Program-made: the position numbers and the translations under genes
In this document: positions 39,555 through 48,023 of the stretch, piece by piece
How the letters are laid out: every line of letters begins with the position of its first letter
Position numbering within the stretch: position 1 is the stretch's first letter
From: Microbacterium sp. XT11
Lineage (GTDB): Bacteria; Actinomycetota; Actinomycetes; Actinomycetales; Microbacteriaceae
Direction of reading: 5' to 3'
DNA: 64,000 nucleotides
Assembly (NCBI RefSeq): GCF_001513675.1
Contig: NZ_CP013859.1
Span: 2,915,081-2,979,080, forward strand
Notes under the pieces: model-generated
Told to the model about the DNA's origin: nothing
The model's input: the letters and a program-made list of their open reading frames with translations, nothing else
Databases searched by the model: none

Positions 39555-40039
39555 GCACGCTGACGCACTGACCGTGAGCAGGCTGATGCAGTGCCCGTGA
39601 GCAGGAGCGCACGTGCGGCGCGGGCCGGGTGGGACCGCACCGATGGCATCGAGCAGCGCCGCAGCCGGCACGCGTCGCTCCCCTCGGACCGGCTTCCCCG
39701 CGCCGCATGACGTCGGCCGTCGTCGTGCTCCCGCGCCACGTCGAGCCAGAACATCAATGCCTGGTCATCCGCGATGACCGCTGGTGCGACGTCCAGCCAG
39801 CGAGCGCTCATCGTCCTGGCCCCCATCGCCGCCGGAGAGACACCCGACCGCACGCTCAGCGCAGCACCCTGTTCCTCGGCCACACGCACGAGGAGCACGC
39901 CGCCTGCTCGCGCGCCCACGAGAATCCGCCCGTCGACGAGGAACGTGCGGCTGCCGAACATCCGTCTCTCCTCAACCGCGGGGTCGGCGCCGAGCAACGC
40001 CTTGATCCGGTCAGCGAGCTCCTCCCCTGCAGCGTCCAT
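39371..40039 (-). CDS. TfoX N-terminal-domain protein with an aberrant C-terminal extension
   Basis: The first about 107 residues resemble TfoX/Sxy N-terminal domains (ADRIKALLGADPAVEERRMF, then GSRTFLVDGRILVGARAGG and ALMFWLDVAREHD). Family members are often about 110-130 residues. Here the frame has no stop and runs on for about 115 codons of Ser/Arg/Cys-rich sequence, through the 23-bp repeats and antisense to the small CxxC gene. The tail therefore looks non-native, perhaps from loss of the original stop by a frameshift or by repeat expansion. The function of the single domain is unknown. The start is confident; the true 3' end is not. Confidence 0.6.
   Translation of the reverse strand: MDAAGEELADRIKALLGADPAVEERRMFGSRTFLVDGRILVGARAGGVLLVRVAEEQGAALSVRSGVSPAAMGARTMSARWLDVAPAVIADDQALMFWLDVAREHDDGRRHAARGSRSEGSDACRLRRCSMPSVRSHPARAARALLLTGTASACSRSVRQRAHGQCISGFGPERSISCCLIGAPQRGQARSALSAALGGGVFSYGPTDAGPAKRMRFRLIQL
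39537..39605 (+). repeat. Three 23-bp tandem repeats
   Basis: Units start at 39537, 39560 and 39583, with consensus CTGATGCACTGCCCGTGAGCAGG and one to three differences each. Unit 1 contains the stop codon of the small CxxC gene. The period is not a multiple of three. Confidence 0.9.
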
Positions 40040-40053
40040 GAACGGCGCACCTC

Positions 40054-42126
40054 TCAGGCGTGGCCCGCGCGTTCCATGGCGCGGAGTTCCTTCTTGAGGT
40101 CCTGCACCTCGTCACGCAGTCGCGCGGCCAACTCGAACTTGAGCTCGGCGGCAGCCGCCAGCATCTGGTCGGAAAGGTCCTGAATGGTCGCCTCGAGCTG
40201 CTGCGCCCCTTCGGCGGCGATGCCGGTGCGGCGCAGGTTGGGCGTCGGGGACTTACCCTTGCCCGATGCGCGTCCGCGTCCGGACATCATGTCGGCGGTG
40301 TCGGCACCTTCCCGCGCCAGGACCTCCGTGATATCGGCGATCCGCTTCCGCAGCGGTTGCGGGTCGATGCCGTTGGCCTTGTTGTAGGCGATCTGCTTCT
40401 CGCGACGTCTCTCGGTCTCTTCGATGGCCTTCGCCATGGAATCGGTCATGTTGTCCGCGTACATGTGGACCTGACCGGAGACGTTTCGAGCCGCACGGCC
40501 GATCGTCTGGATGAGAGAGGTCCCGGAGCGCAGGAATCCCTCCTTGTCGGCGTCGAGGATTGCGACGAGGGAGACTTCGGGAAGGTCGAGACCCTCTCGG
40601 AGAAGGTTGATGCCGACGAGAACGTCGTACACCCCGGCCCTGAGCTCGCTCAGCAGCTCGACGCGCCGCAGCGTATCGACGTCCGAATGCAAGTACCGCA
40701 CCCGGACCCCGTGCTCACCGAGGAAGTCGGTGAGCTCCTCGGCCATCTTCTTGGTGAGCGTCGTGACGAGCACCCGTTCGTCGCGCTCGACCCGGAGACG
40801 GATCTCCTCGAGAAGATCGTCGATCTGACCCTTAGACGGCTTCACGACGATCTCCGGATCGACGAGGCCGGTCGGGCGGATGATCTGCTCCACGACACCG
40901 TCCGCAATACCCATCTCGTACTTGCCGGGAGTGGCCGACAGATACACGGTCTGCCCGATGCGGTTCTTGAACTCGTCCCAGCGGAGCGGACGGTTGTCCA
41001 TCGCACTCGGCAGCCTGAAGCCGTGGTCGACGAGCGTGCGCTTACGCGACGCGTCGCCCTCGTACATGGCTCCGATCTGCGGCACGGTCACATGCGACTC
41101 ATCGATGACGAGGAGGAAGTCGTCGGGGAAGAAGTCGAGGAGCGTGTGCGGCGGCTCGCCCGGCGCACGTCCGTCGAGGTGCCGTGAGTAATTCTCGATG
41201 CCGGAGCAGAATCCGAGCTGCTGGAGCATCTCGAGGTCGAACGTCGTGCGCATTCGAAGCCGCTGCGCCTCGAGGAGTTTGCCCTGACGCTCGAGCTCGG
41301 CCAGCCGCTCCGCCAGCTCGGTCTCGATCGTGCCGATCGCACGCTGGATCACATCCGTCCCGGCGACGTAGTGCGACGCGGGGAAGATCGGCACGGAATC
41401 GAGCTTCTCGATGACCTCCCCGGTGAGCGGATGCAGGGAATAGAGCGCCTCGATCTCGTCGCCGAAGAGCTCGATGCGGATCGCGTGCTCTTCGTAGACG
41501 GGGATGATCTCGATCGTGTCCCCGCGCACGCGGAAGTTCCCCCGCGAGAAGTCCACATCGTTGCGGTTGTACTGCATCGAGATGAACTGCCTGATCAGCG
41601 CGTCCCTGTCATACCGCTCGCCCACCTGCAGCGCGACCATCGCGCGCAGGTACTCTTCTGGGGCGCCGAGGCCGTAGATGCACGAGACGGTCGACACGAC
41701 CACCACGTCGCGCCGGCTGAGGAGCGAGTTCGTCGTGGAGTGCCGCAGCCGCTCGACCTCGGCATTGATCGACGAATCCTTCTCGATGAACGTATCGGTC
41801 TGCGGCACATAGGCCTCGGGCTGGTAGTAGTCGTAGTACGACACGAAGTACTCGACGGCGTTGTTCGGCATCAGCTCACGGAACTCGTTCGCGAGCTGTG
41901 CCGCCAGGGTCTTGTTATGCGCCAGCACCAGTGTCGGACGCTGAACCTGTTCCACGAGCCAGGCCGTCGTCGCGGACTTCCCCGTTCCGGTCGCACCCAG
42001 CAGCACGACATCCGTCTCACCCGCGTTGATCCGCGCCGCAAGCTCCGCGATGGCCTGCGGCTGGTCACCGGCCGGCGCATACTCACTGACGACCTCGAAC
42101 GGACGGACACTGCGCGTGGGTTGCAT
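40054..42126 (-). CDS. uvrB: Excinuclease ABC subunit B
   Basis: 690 residues. Walker A is [14 protein letters not shown], and the DNA-clamping beta-hairpin region is [19 protein letters not shown]. Helicase motifs include [10 protein letters not shown] and the QTIGRAARN box. A UVR domain at the C-terminus ([20 protein letters not shown]) binds UvrC. The ATG at 42126 follows TACGCT (42133-42138, minus) by 6 bases, so the mRNA is probably leaderless. A longer frame to 42297 lacks homology and is rejected. Confidence 0.96.
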   Translation of the reverse strand: MQPTRSVRPFEVVSEYAPAGDQPQAIAELAARINAGETDVVLLGATGTGKSATTAWLVEQVQRPTLVLAHNKTLAAQLANEFRELMPNNAVEYFVSYYDYYQPEAYVPQTDTFIEKDSSINAEVERLRHSTTNSLLSRRDVVVVSTVSCIYGLGAPEEYLRAMVALQVGERYDRDALIRQFISMQYNRNDVDFSRGNFRVRGDTIEIIPVYEEHAIRIELFGDEIEALYSLHPLTGEVIEKLDSVPIFPASHYVAGTDVIQRAIGTIETELAERLAELERQGKLLEAQRLRMRTTFDLEMLQQLGFCSGIENYSRHLDGRAPGEPPHTLLDFFPDDFLLVIDESHVTVPQIGAMYEGDASRKRTLVDHGFRLPSAMDNRPLRWDEFKNRIGQTVYLSATPGKYEMGIADGVVEQIIRPTGLVDPEIVVKPSKGQIDDLLEEIRLRVERDERVLVTTLTKKMAEELTDFLGEHGVRVRYLHSDVDTLRRVELLSELRAGVYDVLVGINLLREGLDLPEVSLVAILDADKEGFLRSGTSLIQTIGRAARNVSGQVHMYADNMTDSMAKAIEETERRREKQIAYNKANGIDPQPLRKRIADITEVLAREGADTADMMSGRGRASGKGKSPTPNLRRTGIAAEGAQQLEATIQDLSDQMLAAAAELKFELAARLRDEVQDLKKELRAMERAGHA

Positions 42127-42189
42127 ACATCCAGCGTAGGCCGGGCCACCGACATCGGCTCCGTGGCCACCTGAGCCTAGAGTGGTGAC

Positions 42190-42807
42190 GTGATCGAGTT
42201 CGTGATCGGCACCGGCCTCGCAGCATCCGCCGGTCTGAACGCATGGATGCCGCTGTTCCTGCTCGGACTGGCCGACCGGCTCCTTCCAGCCGTGCACCTC
42301 CCCTCCGGCTGGGCATGGCTGTCCGGCGACCTCGCACTGTGGATCATCGGCGCACTGCTGGCGGTCGAGATCGTCGCCGATAAGATCCCCGCCCTCGACT
42401 CACTGAACGACATCATCCAGAGCATCGTGCGCCCAGCGGCCGGCGGCATCGCCTTCGGCGCAGGCACGGGCGCCCAGACCGTCGCGGTCGATGATCCGGC
42501 GTCCTTCTTCTCCGACAACGCATGGGTGCCCGTCGTCGCCGGCATCGCCATCTCCCTTGCGGTGCACGTGGTCAAGGCCACCGCCAGGGTCGCTGCGAAT
42601 GCGACGACGGCCGGACTCGCGGCGCCCGTTCTCAGCACGGCGGAAGACGGAGCGTCCTTCGCCCTCGCCGTCTCGGCGATCCTCGTTCCCGCGATCGCTG
42701 CTCTCCTGCTCCTCGGCCTCGTCGCTGCGGCGGTGGTCCTGCTGCACCGACGCCGTCTTCGTCGCCGCACACGCGCGGACGAGGCTCGCGGACGAACCGA
42801 GGTGTGA
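42190..42807 (+). CDS. DUF4126-type integral membrane protein
   Basis: 205 residues with four to five hydrophobic helices, opening [24 protein letters not shown] and containing [18 protein letters not shown], which I recognise as typical of the DUF4126 group. Molecular role unknown. The start is GTG at 42190. TAGAGT (42178-42183) lies 6 bases upstream without a Shine-Dalgarno, predicting a leaderless mRNA. The C-terminus is arginine-rich and probably cytoplasmic. It diverges from uvrB. Confidence 0.85.
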   Translation: MIEFVIGTGLAASAGLNAWMPLFLLGLADRLLPAVHLPSGWAWLSGDLALWIIGALLAVEIVADKIPALDSLNDIIQSIVRPAAGGIAFGAGTGAQTVAVDDPASFFSDNAWVPVVAGIAISLAVHVVKATARVAANATTAGLAAPVLSTAEDGASFALAVSAILVPAIAALLLLGLVAAAVVLLHRRRLRRRTRADEARGRTEV

Positions 42808-42839
42808 CTCCCCCACCACCGCAGCCGCTTGTTCGGGAG

Positions 42840-44048
42840 TCACACGCGACCTGTCGATTCTGAGCGGAGCCCGATGACGGCGACGGCGGCGGAGAGGACA
42901 CACATCGCCACAACCCCCGCGACGAACCAGCTCCAGTCCGCCACACCGAACACGATCCCGAGACCCCAGCCGAACAGGCTCGAGCCGGCGTAGTAGGAGA
43001 AGTAGTAGAGCGACGACGCCTGCGAGCCCGTCCCCGGCGGCGCAGCAACGGGCGTCCATCCCGATGCGACGGCATGAGCCCCGAAGAATCCGGCAGTGAA
43101 CAGCAGCAGACCGATGAGCACGACGAGGGTCTGAGGAACGAGCATCAGCAGCGCACCGAGGCTCATCACGGCCATCGAGCCGAGGAGCACGGGGAACCGC
43201 CCTCGGGCGGACGCGAGCGCACCGGCCAGCGGAGATGACGCTGTTCCGGCAAGGTACGCGAGGAACAGCAGCGTCACCAGCCATGCCGGAAGGAGGAACG
43301 GCTCCGCGGTCAGATGAAATCCGAGATAGTTGTAGACCGCGACGAAGGCGCCCATGAGGAGGAGTCCCTGCGCATACAACGCGAGCTGTGGAGCCGAGCC
43401 GATGCACGCGAACACCCGCTGGAGCAGGGATCGCGCCTCCGCGTCGGCCCGGGCGTCTGCGAAGCGGCGCGGGCGCGGGACCAGCCAGAGGAAGACCACG
43501 GCGGACAGCGCGCAGACCATTGCGGTGGAGCCGAGACCGAGCCGCCAGTCGCCGAGCTCGGCGACGAGCCCTGAAAGGACGCGCCCGAGCAGCCCGCCGA
43601 CAGTCGTACCCGCGATGTAGCTGCCGGCAGCGGCTGCGACGGAGCGCCGTTCGACCTCCTCGCTCAAGTACACGAGCGCGACCGATGGCACCGCGCCGAG
43701 GGCCGCGCCCTCCAGCAGGCGCAACGCCAACAGCGTGCCGACATCAGCGCTGAACGGCGCGGCCAGTCCGAAGCAGGTTGCGGCGACGACCCCGATCGCC
43801 ATTGCGCGCACGCGCCCAAGGCGGTCGGCGACGGATGACCAGGGAATGACCGCCACTGCCAATCCCAGAGTGGCCGCGGATACGGTGAGCGCTGCGGTCG
43901 CCGGCGAGACGCGGAGGTCGTCGGAGATCAGTGGCAACACCGACTGAGGGGAATACAGCTGTGCGAACGTCGCGATCCCCGCGAAGAAGAGGCCGCCGAT
44001 GAGGCGTCGATACGACGCCGAACCGCGTGAGTGACCGGAGAACGTCAC
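42840..44048 (-). CDS. MFS transporter
   Basis: 402 residues with about 12 transmembrane helices. The loop 2-3 motif is present as SVADRLGRVRAMAIGV, near residue 75. It resembles the YnfM/drug-or-sugar efflux group of major facilitator transporters; the substrate is unknown. The GTG at 44048 overlaps the coaE stop (GTGA) and GGGAGCG lies upstream within coaE. A longer start at 44069 is possible. It is convergent with the DUF4126-type gene. Confidence 0.9.
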   Translation of the reverse strand: MTFSGHSRGSASYRRLIGGLFFAGIATFAQLYSPQSVLPLISDDLRVSPATAALTVSAATLGLAVAVIPWSSVADRLGRVRAMAIGVVAATCFGLAAPFSADVGTLLALRLLEGAALGAVPSVALVYLSEEVERRSVAAAAGSYIAGTTVGGLLGRVLSGLVAELGDWRLGLGSTAMVCALSAVVFLWLVPRPRRFADARADAEARSLLQRVFACIGSAPQLALYAQGLLLMGAFVAVYNYLGFHLTAEPFLLPAWLVTLLFLAYLAGTASSPLAGALASARGRFPVLLGSMAVMSLGALLMLVPQTLVVLIGLLLFTAGFFGAHAVASGWTPVAAPPGTGSQASSLYYFSYYAGSSLFGWGLGIVFGVADWSWFVAGVVAMCVLSAAVAVIGLRSESTGRV

Positions 44049-44644
44049 CGCGCTCGGACGCGCTCCCACAACGCGTCCGTCTGCTCGCGCGTGTGCTCGA
44101 TCGAACCGCCCGTGTCGATGACCACATCCGCGATGGCGAGCCGTCGATCGTCGGAAACCTGCGCGTCGATGCGCGCTTGCGCCGCTGCGGCGTCCATTCC
44201 TCTCAACGAGACCAGCCGGCGCAGTCGATCGGATGCCGGGGCATGCGCCACCACGACGAGATCCCAGGGATCGTCGACTCTGGCCTCTACGAGCAGCGGG
44301 ACGTCATAGACGACGACCGCCTGTGGATCCCGCGCGAAGGCGTCGTCGAACCGACGCTGCGACTCCGCGCGGACAGCGGGGTGCACGATGGCGTTCAGTG
44401 CGGCCAGACGCTCGGCATCGCCGAAGACGAGGGCACCGAGGGCAGCACGATCGAGCTCTCCCGTCGAGGTGAGGACATCGCCACCGAACTCCTCGGCGAT
44501 GCGGGCGAGGACGGGACTGCCCGGAGCCTGCACGTCGCGAACGATCTGATCCGCGTCGACGACGACAGCCCCGTGCTCCGCCAGGCGCCGGGCGATGGTC
44601 GACTTCCCCGAGGCGATGCCTCCGGTGAGAGCGATGAGCGGCAT
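44045..44644 (-). CDS. coaE: Dephospho-CoA kinase
   Basis: 199 residues. The P-loop GGIASGKSTIARRL is at the N-terminus, followed by VVVDADQIVRDVQAPGSP and the lid region HPAVRAESQRRFDDA. It performs the last step of coenzyme A synthesis. The ATG at 44644 has GGAG 5 bases upstream; another in-frame ATG three codons earlier lacks a site. The rpsA-coaE-(MFS) order on the minus strand and the nearby uvrB match the common actinobacterial neighbourhood. Confidence 0.95.
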   Translation of the reverse strand: MPLIALTGGIASGKSTIARRLAEHGAVVVDADQIVRDVQAPGSPVLARIAEEFGGDVLTSTGELDRAALGALVFGDAERLAALNAIVHPAVRAESQRRFDDAFARDPQAVVVYDVPLLVEARVDDPWDLVVVAHAPASDRLRRLVSLRGMDAAAAQARIDAQVSDDRRLAIADVVIDTGGSIEHTREQTDALWERVRAR

Positions 44645-44711
44645 GTGCTCCATCCTGTCACGCGCGGGCTGCGTGAGCTCGCCGCCGAACCGTGCGTGAC
44701 GCCCAGATGCG

Positions 44712-44747
44712 GAACGGGCCGCCACCCCGAGGGGTGACGGCCCGTTC
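44712..44747 (-). terminator. Terminator hairpin after rpsA
   Basis: GAACGGGCCG-C-CACCCC pairs with GGGGTG-A-CGGCCCGTTC around a GA centre (one internal mismatch), 12 bp past the rpsA stop on the minus strand. The strand then reads GTTCCG, so the U-tract is short. Confidence 0.75.
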
Positions 44748-44759
44748 TCAGCGAGATGC

Positions 44760-46214
44760 TTACGCGTTGCCGCCCGAGAGCTTCTCACGCAGAGCCGCGA
44801 GAGCCTCGTCATCGGCGAGCGTGCCGGCACCGGCCGACTCGCTGGAGAAGGACTGACCGGAGAAGTCGTCGCCGGCGGCAGCCTCGGCCTCGAGAGCCTT
44901 GGCGACCTGGGCCTTGTGCGCCTCCCAGCGAGCCTGGGCAGCGGCGTACTCCTGCTCCCACGCCTCGCGCTGGGCGTCGAAGCCCTCCTTCCAAGCACCC
45001 GTCTCGGCGTCGAATCCCTCGGGGTACTTGTACTCGCCGTTCTCGTCGTACTCCGCGACCATGCCGTAGAGGGCAGGGTCGAACTCGGTGCCGTACGGGT
45101 CGACCGACTCGTTGGCCTGCTTCAGCGACAGCGAGATGCGGCGACGCTCCAGGTCGATGTCGATGACCTTGACGAAGACCTCTTCGCCGACCGAGACGAC
45201 CTGCTCAGCGAGTTCGACGTGCTTGCTGGAGAGCTCGGAGATGTGGACGAGGCCCTCGATGCCGTCTGCGACGCGCACGAACGCACCGAACGGGACGAGC
45301 TTGGTGACCTTGCCCGGCGTGACCTGGCCGATGGCGTGCGTACGGGCGAAGACCTGCCACGGGTCCTCCTGCGTCGCCTTCAGCGACAGCGAGACGCGCT
45401 CGCGGTCGAGGTCGACCTCGAGGATCTCGACGGTGACCTCCTGGCCCACCTCGACGACCTCGGAGGCGTGCTCGATGTGCTTCCAGGACAGCTCGGAGAC
45501 GTGCACGAGGCCGTCCACGCCGCCCAGGTCGACGAACGCACCGAAGTTGACGATCGACGACACGACACCCTTGCGGACCTGACCCTTGTGCAGGTTGTTG
45601 AGGAAAGTGGTGCGCGACTCCGACTGCGTCTGCTCGAGCAGCGCACGGCGGCTGAGCACGACGTTGTTGCGGTTCTTGTCGAGCTCGAGGATCTTCGCCT
45701 CGATCTCCTGGCCGAGGTACGGCGTCAGGTCGCGGACGCGGCGGAGCTCGATGAGCGATGCCGGGAGGAAGCCGCGGAGGCCGATGTCGACGATGAGGCC
45801 ACCCTTGACGACCTCGATGACGGTGCCGGTGACGACGCCGTCGTTCTCCTTGATCTTCTCGACGTCACCCCAGGCGCGCTCGTACTGCGCACGCTTCTTG
45901 GAGAGGATCAGACGGCCTTCCTTGTCCTCCTTCTGGAGCACAAGCGCCTCGACCTCGTCGCCGACCTTGACGACCTCGTTGGGGTCGACGTCGTGCTTGA
46001 TGGAGAGCTCACGCGAGGGGATGACGCCCTCGGTCTTGTAGCCGACGTCGAGCAGGACCTCGTCGCGGTCGACCTTGACGATCGTGCCCTCGATGATGTC
46101 GCCGTCGTTGAAGAACTTCAGGGTCTTCTCGACCGCGGCCAGGAAGTCCTCAGCAGATCCGATGTCGTTGATGGCGACCTGCTTGGTGGCCGGGGCGGTC
46201 GTTGCGGTAGTCAT
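44760..46214 (-). CDS. rpsA: 30S ribosomal protein S1
   Basis: 484 residues with four S1 RNA-binding domains (approximately residues 35-105, 120-185, 205-275 and 290-360), for example GDIIEGTIVKVDRDEVLLDVG and KGVVSSIVNFGAFVDLGGVDG. A C-terminal acidic and Ala/Glu-rich tail of about 100 residues follows, as in other actinobacteria. It helps mRNA bind to the 30S subunit. The ATG at 46214 follows AAGGAC. High expression fits its strong use of C/G-ending codons. Confidence 0.96.
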   Translation of the reverse strand: MTTATTAPATKQVAINDIGSAEDFLAAVEKTLKFFNDGDIIEGTIVKVDRDEVLLDVGYKTEGVIPSRELSIKHDVDPNEVVKVGDEVEALVLQKEDKEGRLILSKKRAQYERAWGDVEKIKENDGVVTGTVIEVVKGGLIVDIGLRGFLPASLIELRRVRDLTPYLGQEIEAKILELDKNRNNVVLSRRALLEQTQSESRTTFLNNLHKGQVRKGVVSSIVNFGAFVDLGGVDGLVHVSELSWKHIEHASEVVEVGQEVTVEILEVDLDRERVSLSLKATQEDPWQVFARTHAIGQVTPGKVTKLVPFGAFVRVADGIEGLVHISELSSKHVELAEQVVSVGEEVFVKVIDIDLERRRISLSLKQANESVDPYGTEFDPALYGMVAEYDENGEYKYPEGFDAETGAWKEGFDAQREAWEQEYAAAQARWEAHKAQVAKALEAEAAAGDDFSGQSFSSESAGAGTLADDEALAALREKLSGGNA

Positions 46215-46427
46215 GTAGTGGGTTGTCCTTGTTGAATGGAGACTCGGGCTGTGATGCAACGGACGCGCACGCCCGAAAGCATGCTTCACAGCGGATGGAT
46301 TGCGATTGCTTTGACACGAGGGCATGCGCAGGCACGCCACGAGTGACACTTCAGGCTATCAGATATCTCCAGGGGCGTGTTGCCCCCTTCGCTTAACAGC
46401 GGTGAAGCGGCCCCGGCCGCGCGAGCC

Positions 46428-46436
46428 TGTGGATAA
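46428..46436. promoter_or_regulatory. Single perfect DnaA-box sequence
   Basis: TGTGGATAA is the complement of TTATCCACA, the strongest E. coli-type DnaA box. It lies alone in the divergent rpsA/lipoprotein intergenic region (46215-46475). No cluster of further boxes or AT-rich element is present, so this is not an origin. Confidence 0.4.
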
Positions 46437-46475
46437 CTTTGACGCCGCGACAGCGATCCGCACTAGCTTGTGGCC

Positions 46476-47027
46476 GTGATCCATCGCCACTGCTTCGCCC
46501 GCTGGTCGGGCGCCATCTCGATTGCCACCTCAGCCGCATTGTTCGCCGGATGCTCTGCCGCGCCGGCGGCCCCCGTCCCCACTCCCACGCCGACCTTCGC
46601 GAACAAGGAGGAAGCGTTCACCGCCGCAGAAGAGACGTATCGCGCGTTCACGAAACGACTCAATGAGGTAGATCTCGCCGACACGAGCACTTTTGAGCCT
46701 CTATTCGATCTGTCGAGTGGCGCGTTCGAAAAGGCAGATAGAAAGGCCTACTCGCAGATGCACGCTGAGGGATACACGATGACCGGCGAAACGAAAGTGC
46801 AGTCCTTCACTGGGAAAGCAGCATCACCACCCTACGAGACCGTCATCGCACATGTGTGCCTCGACACTTCCTCCGTCGTCGTGCTCGATTCCGCCGGAGT
46901 TTCCCAGGTCAGCCCGGATCGTCCGGACGTGTACTCGCTGGACGTCACCTTCGTCATGGACGACCAGGGCCGCATGCTCATCGACGCGGCCGAGAAGAAC
47001 GAGGAGGAACCATGCGAATCGGAGTGA
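46476..47027 (+). CDS. Putative lipoprotein of unknown function
   Basis: 183 residues. A lipoprotein signal peptide ends at AALFAGCSAAPAAPVP, with the lipobox cysteine near residue 26, then a proline/threonine linker and an about 130-residue extracytoplasmic domain beginning NKEEAFTAAEETYRAFTKRL. I do not recognise the fold with certainty. The domain has an NTF2-like look (repeated helices, then the strand VYSLDVTFVMDDQGRMLI). GTG at 46476 is chosen because TAGCTT (46464-46469) lies 6 bases upstream; GTG at 46470 is the alternative. It overlaps the following gene by 16 bases. Confidence 0.78.
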   Translation: MIHRHCFARWSGAISIATSAALFAGCSAAPAAPVPTPTPTFANKEEAFTAAEETYRAFTKRLNEVDLADTSTFEPLFDLSSGAFEKADRKAYSQMHAEGYTMTGETKVQSFTGKAASPPYETVIAHVCLDTSSVVVLDSAGVSQVSPDRPDVYSLDVTFVMDDQGRMLIDAAEKNEEEPCESE

Positions 47028-47839
47028 CTGTGATGCTGTTGACTTCCCTGCTGGGTGGAATCCAGCATCCCGCGACCGATCCGGACGGGTCCGACACTCC
47101 ATCGTTGGGGAGCGCTGCGATCTCCACTGGAAGATCCGATGTCACGGTGCAAGGCTCCCGCACTACGACCTCACCCTCCTCCCAAGCACCGTCTACGCCG
47201 GGCAAGTCCCCCAAGGACACCTCGCGTCCGTCTCCCGCCCCGGAGAACAAGGACACCCGTCTGTCCGACTGCCTCAACGAATGGGATGGCAACCGCCACT
47301 GCTTCCGCAAGAGCACCGAGCCTTCGCCGGAGCCCGCCGCAGCCGCCCCGGCGCCTTTCGCGATCACCATCACCGACCTCGCCCAATTCGCCCCCGAACC
47401 ACCCACCCTCACCACCGAACCCGCCACCGCCGGCATCGCCGGCACCCCCACCAACTTCCTCACCACCGCCACACCCCACACCCGCACCGGCACCCTCTTC
47501 CACCACCCCCTCACCATCCACTTCACCCCCACCCACTACACCTACGACTACGGCGACACCACCACCCTCACCCTCACCACCCCCGCCCGCACCTGGAACG
47601 ACCTCACCCAACCCGACTTCACCCCCACCCCCACCAGCCACACCTACACACACCGCGGCACCTACACCACCACCGTCACCACCCACTGGACCGCCACCAT
47701 CGACCTCGGCACCGGCCCCATCCCCATCCCCGGAGAACTCACCACCACCAGCCCACCCCACACCCTCACCATCTACGAAGCCCACACCGCCCTCGTCACC
47801 CACACCTGCACCGAACAACCCACCGCCCCCGGCTGCTAA
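47012..47839 (+). CDS. Secreted Thr/Pro-rich protein with a PKD-like domain
   Basis: 275 residues. The N-terminus (MRIGVTVMLLTSLLGGIQ) is a likely signal sequence. A Ser/Pro/Thr-rich linker (about 25-85) and a two-cysteine segment (LSDCLNEWDGNRHCFRK) follow. The C-terminal half has a PKD-like pattern: YTYDYGDTTTLT, then SHTYTHRGTYTTTVTTHWTA. The last residues include TCTEQPTAPGC. Bases 47380-47839 are almost free of G on this strand, with nearly every codon ending in C. GAGGAGGAAC before the ATG lies inside the upstream lipoprotein gene, so the two are coupled. A surface role is likely; the function is unknown. Confidence 0.78.
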   Translation: MRIGVTVMLLTSLLGGIQHPATDPDGSDTPSLGSAAISTGRSDVTVQGSRTTTSPSSQAPSTPGKSPKDTSRPSPAPENKDTRLSDCLNEWDGNRHCFRKSTEPSPEPAAAAPAPFAITITDLAQFAPEPPTLTTEPATAGIAGTPTNFLTTATPHTRTGTLFHHPLTIHFTPTHYTYDYGDTTTLTLTTPARTWNDLTQPDFTPTPTSHTYTHRGTYTTTVTTHWTATIDLGTGPIPIPGELTTTSPPHTLTIYEAHTALVTHTCTEQPTAPGC

Positions 47840-47854
47840 CCCACCCCACACCAG

Positions 47855-47979
47855 GCACCCACGACCGGAACCGCATCACGCACCCACGACCGGAACCGCA
47901 TCACGCACCCACGACCGGAACCGCATCACGCACCCACGAACGGGACCGCATCACGCACCCACGAACGGGACCGCATATC
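47855..47979 (+). repeat. Five 25-bp tandem repeats
   Basis: Units start at 47855, 47880, 47905, 47930 and 47955. Units 1-3 have the core GCACCCACGACCGGAACCGC. Units 4-5 change it to GAACGGGACC, and the last unit ends ATATC. There are no spacers, so this is not CRISPR. It fills most of the noncoding stretch between the PKD-like gene and the exonuclease gene. Confidence 0.93.
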
Positions 47980-48023
47980 GAGATGCCACGTGCATGTCGC
48001 ACGACCGTGCCAGACTGTGCAGC

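Noticed and set aside
46215..46475. Replication origin near the DnaA box
   Set aside because: Only one box is present, with no AT-rich element and no dnaA/dnaN genes nearby.
47171..47851. A Gly/Val-rich frame on the minus strand, resembling a PE_PGRS-type protein
   Set aside because: It is the exact complement of the C-rich part of the PKD-like gene, has no start context, and is better explained as a composition artefact.
47855..47979. Possible CRISPR array
   Set aside because: The 25-bp units are head to tail without spacers, and no cas gene is present.
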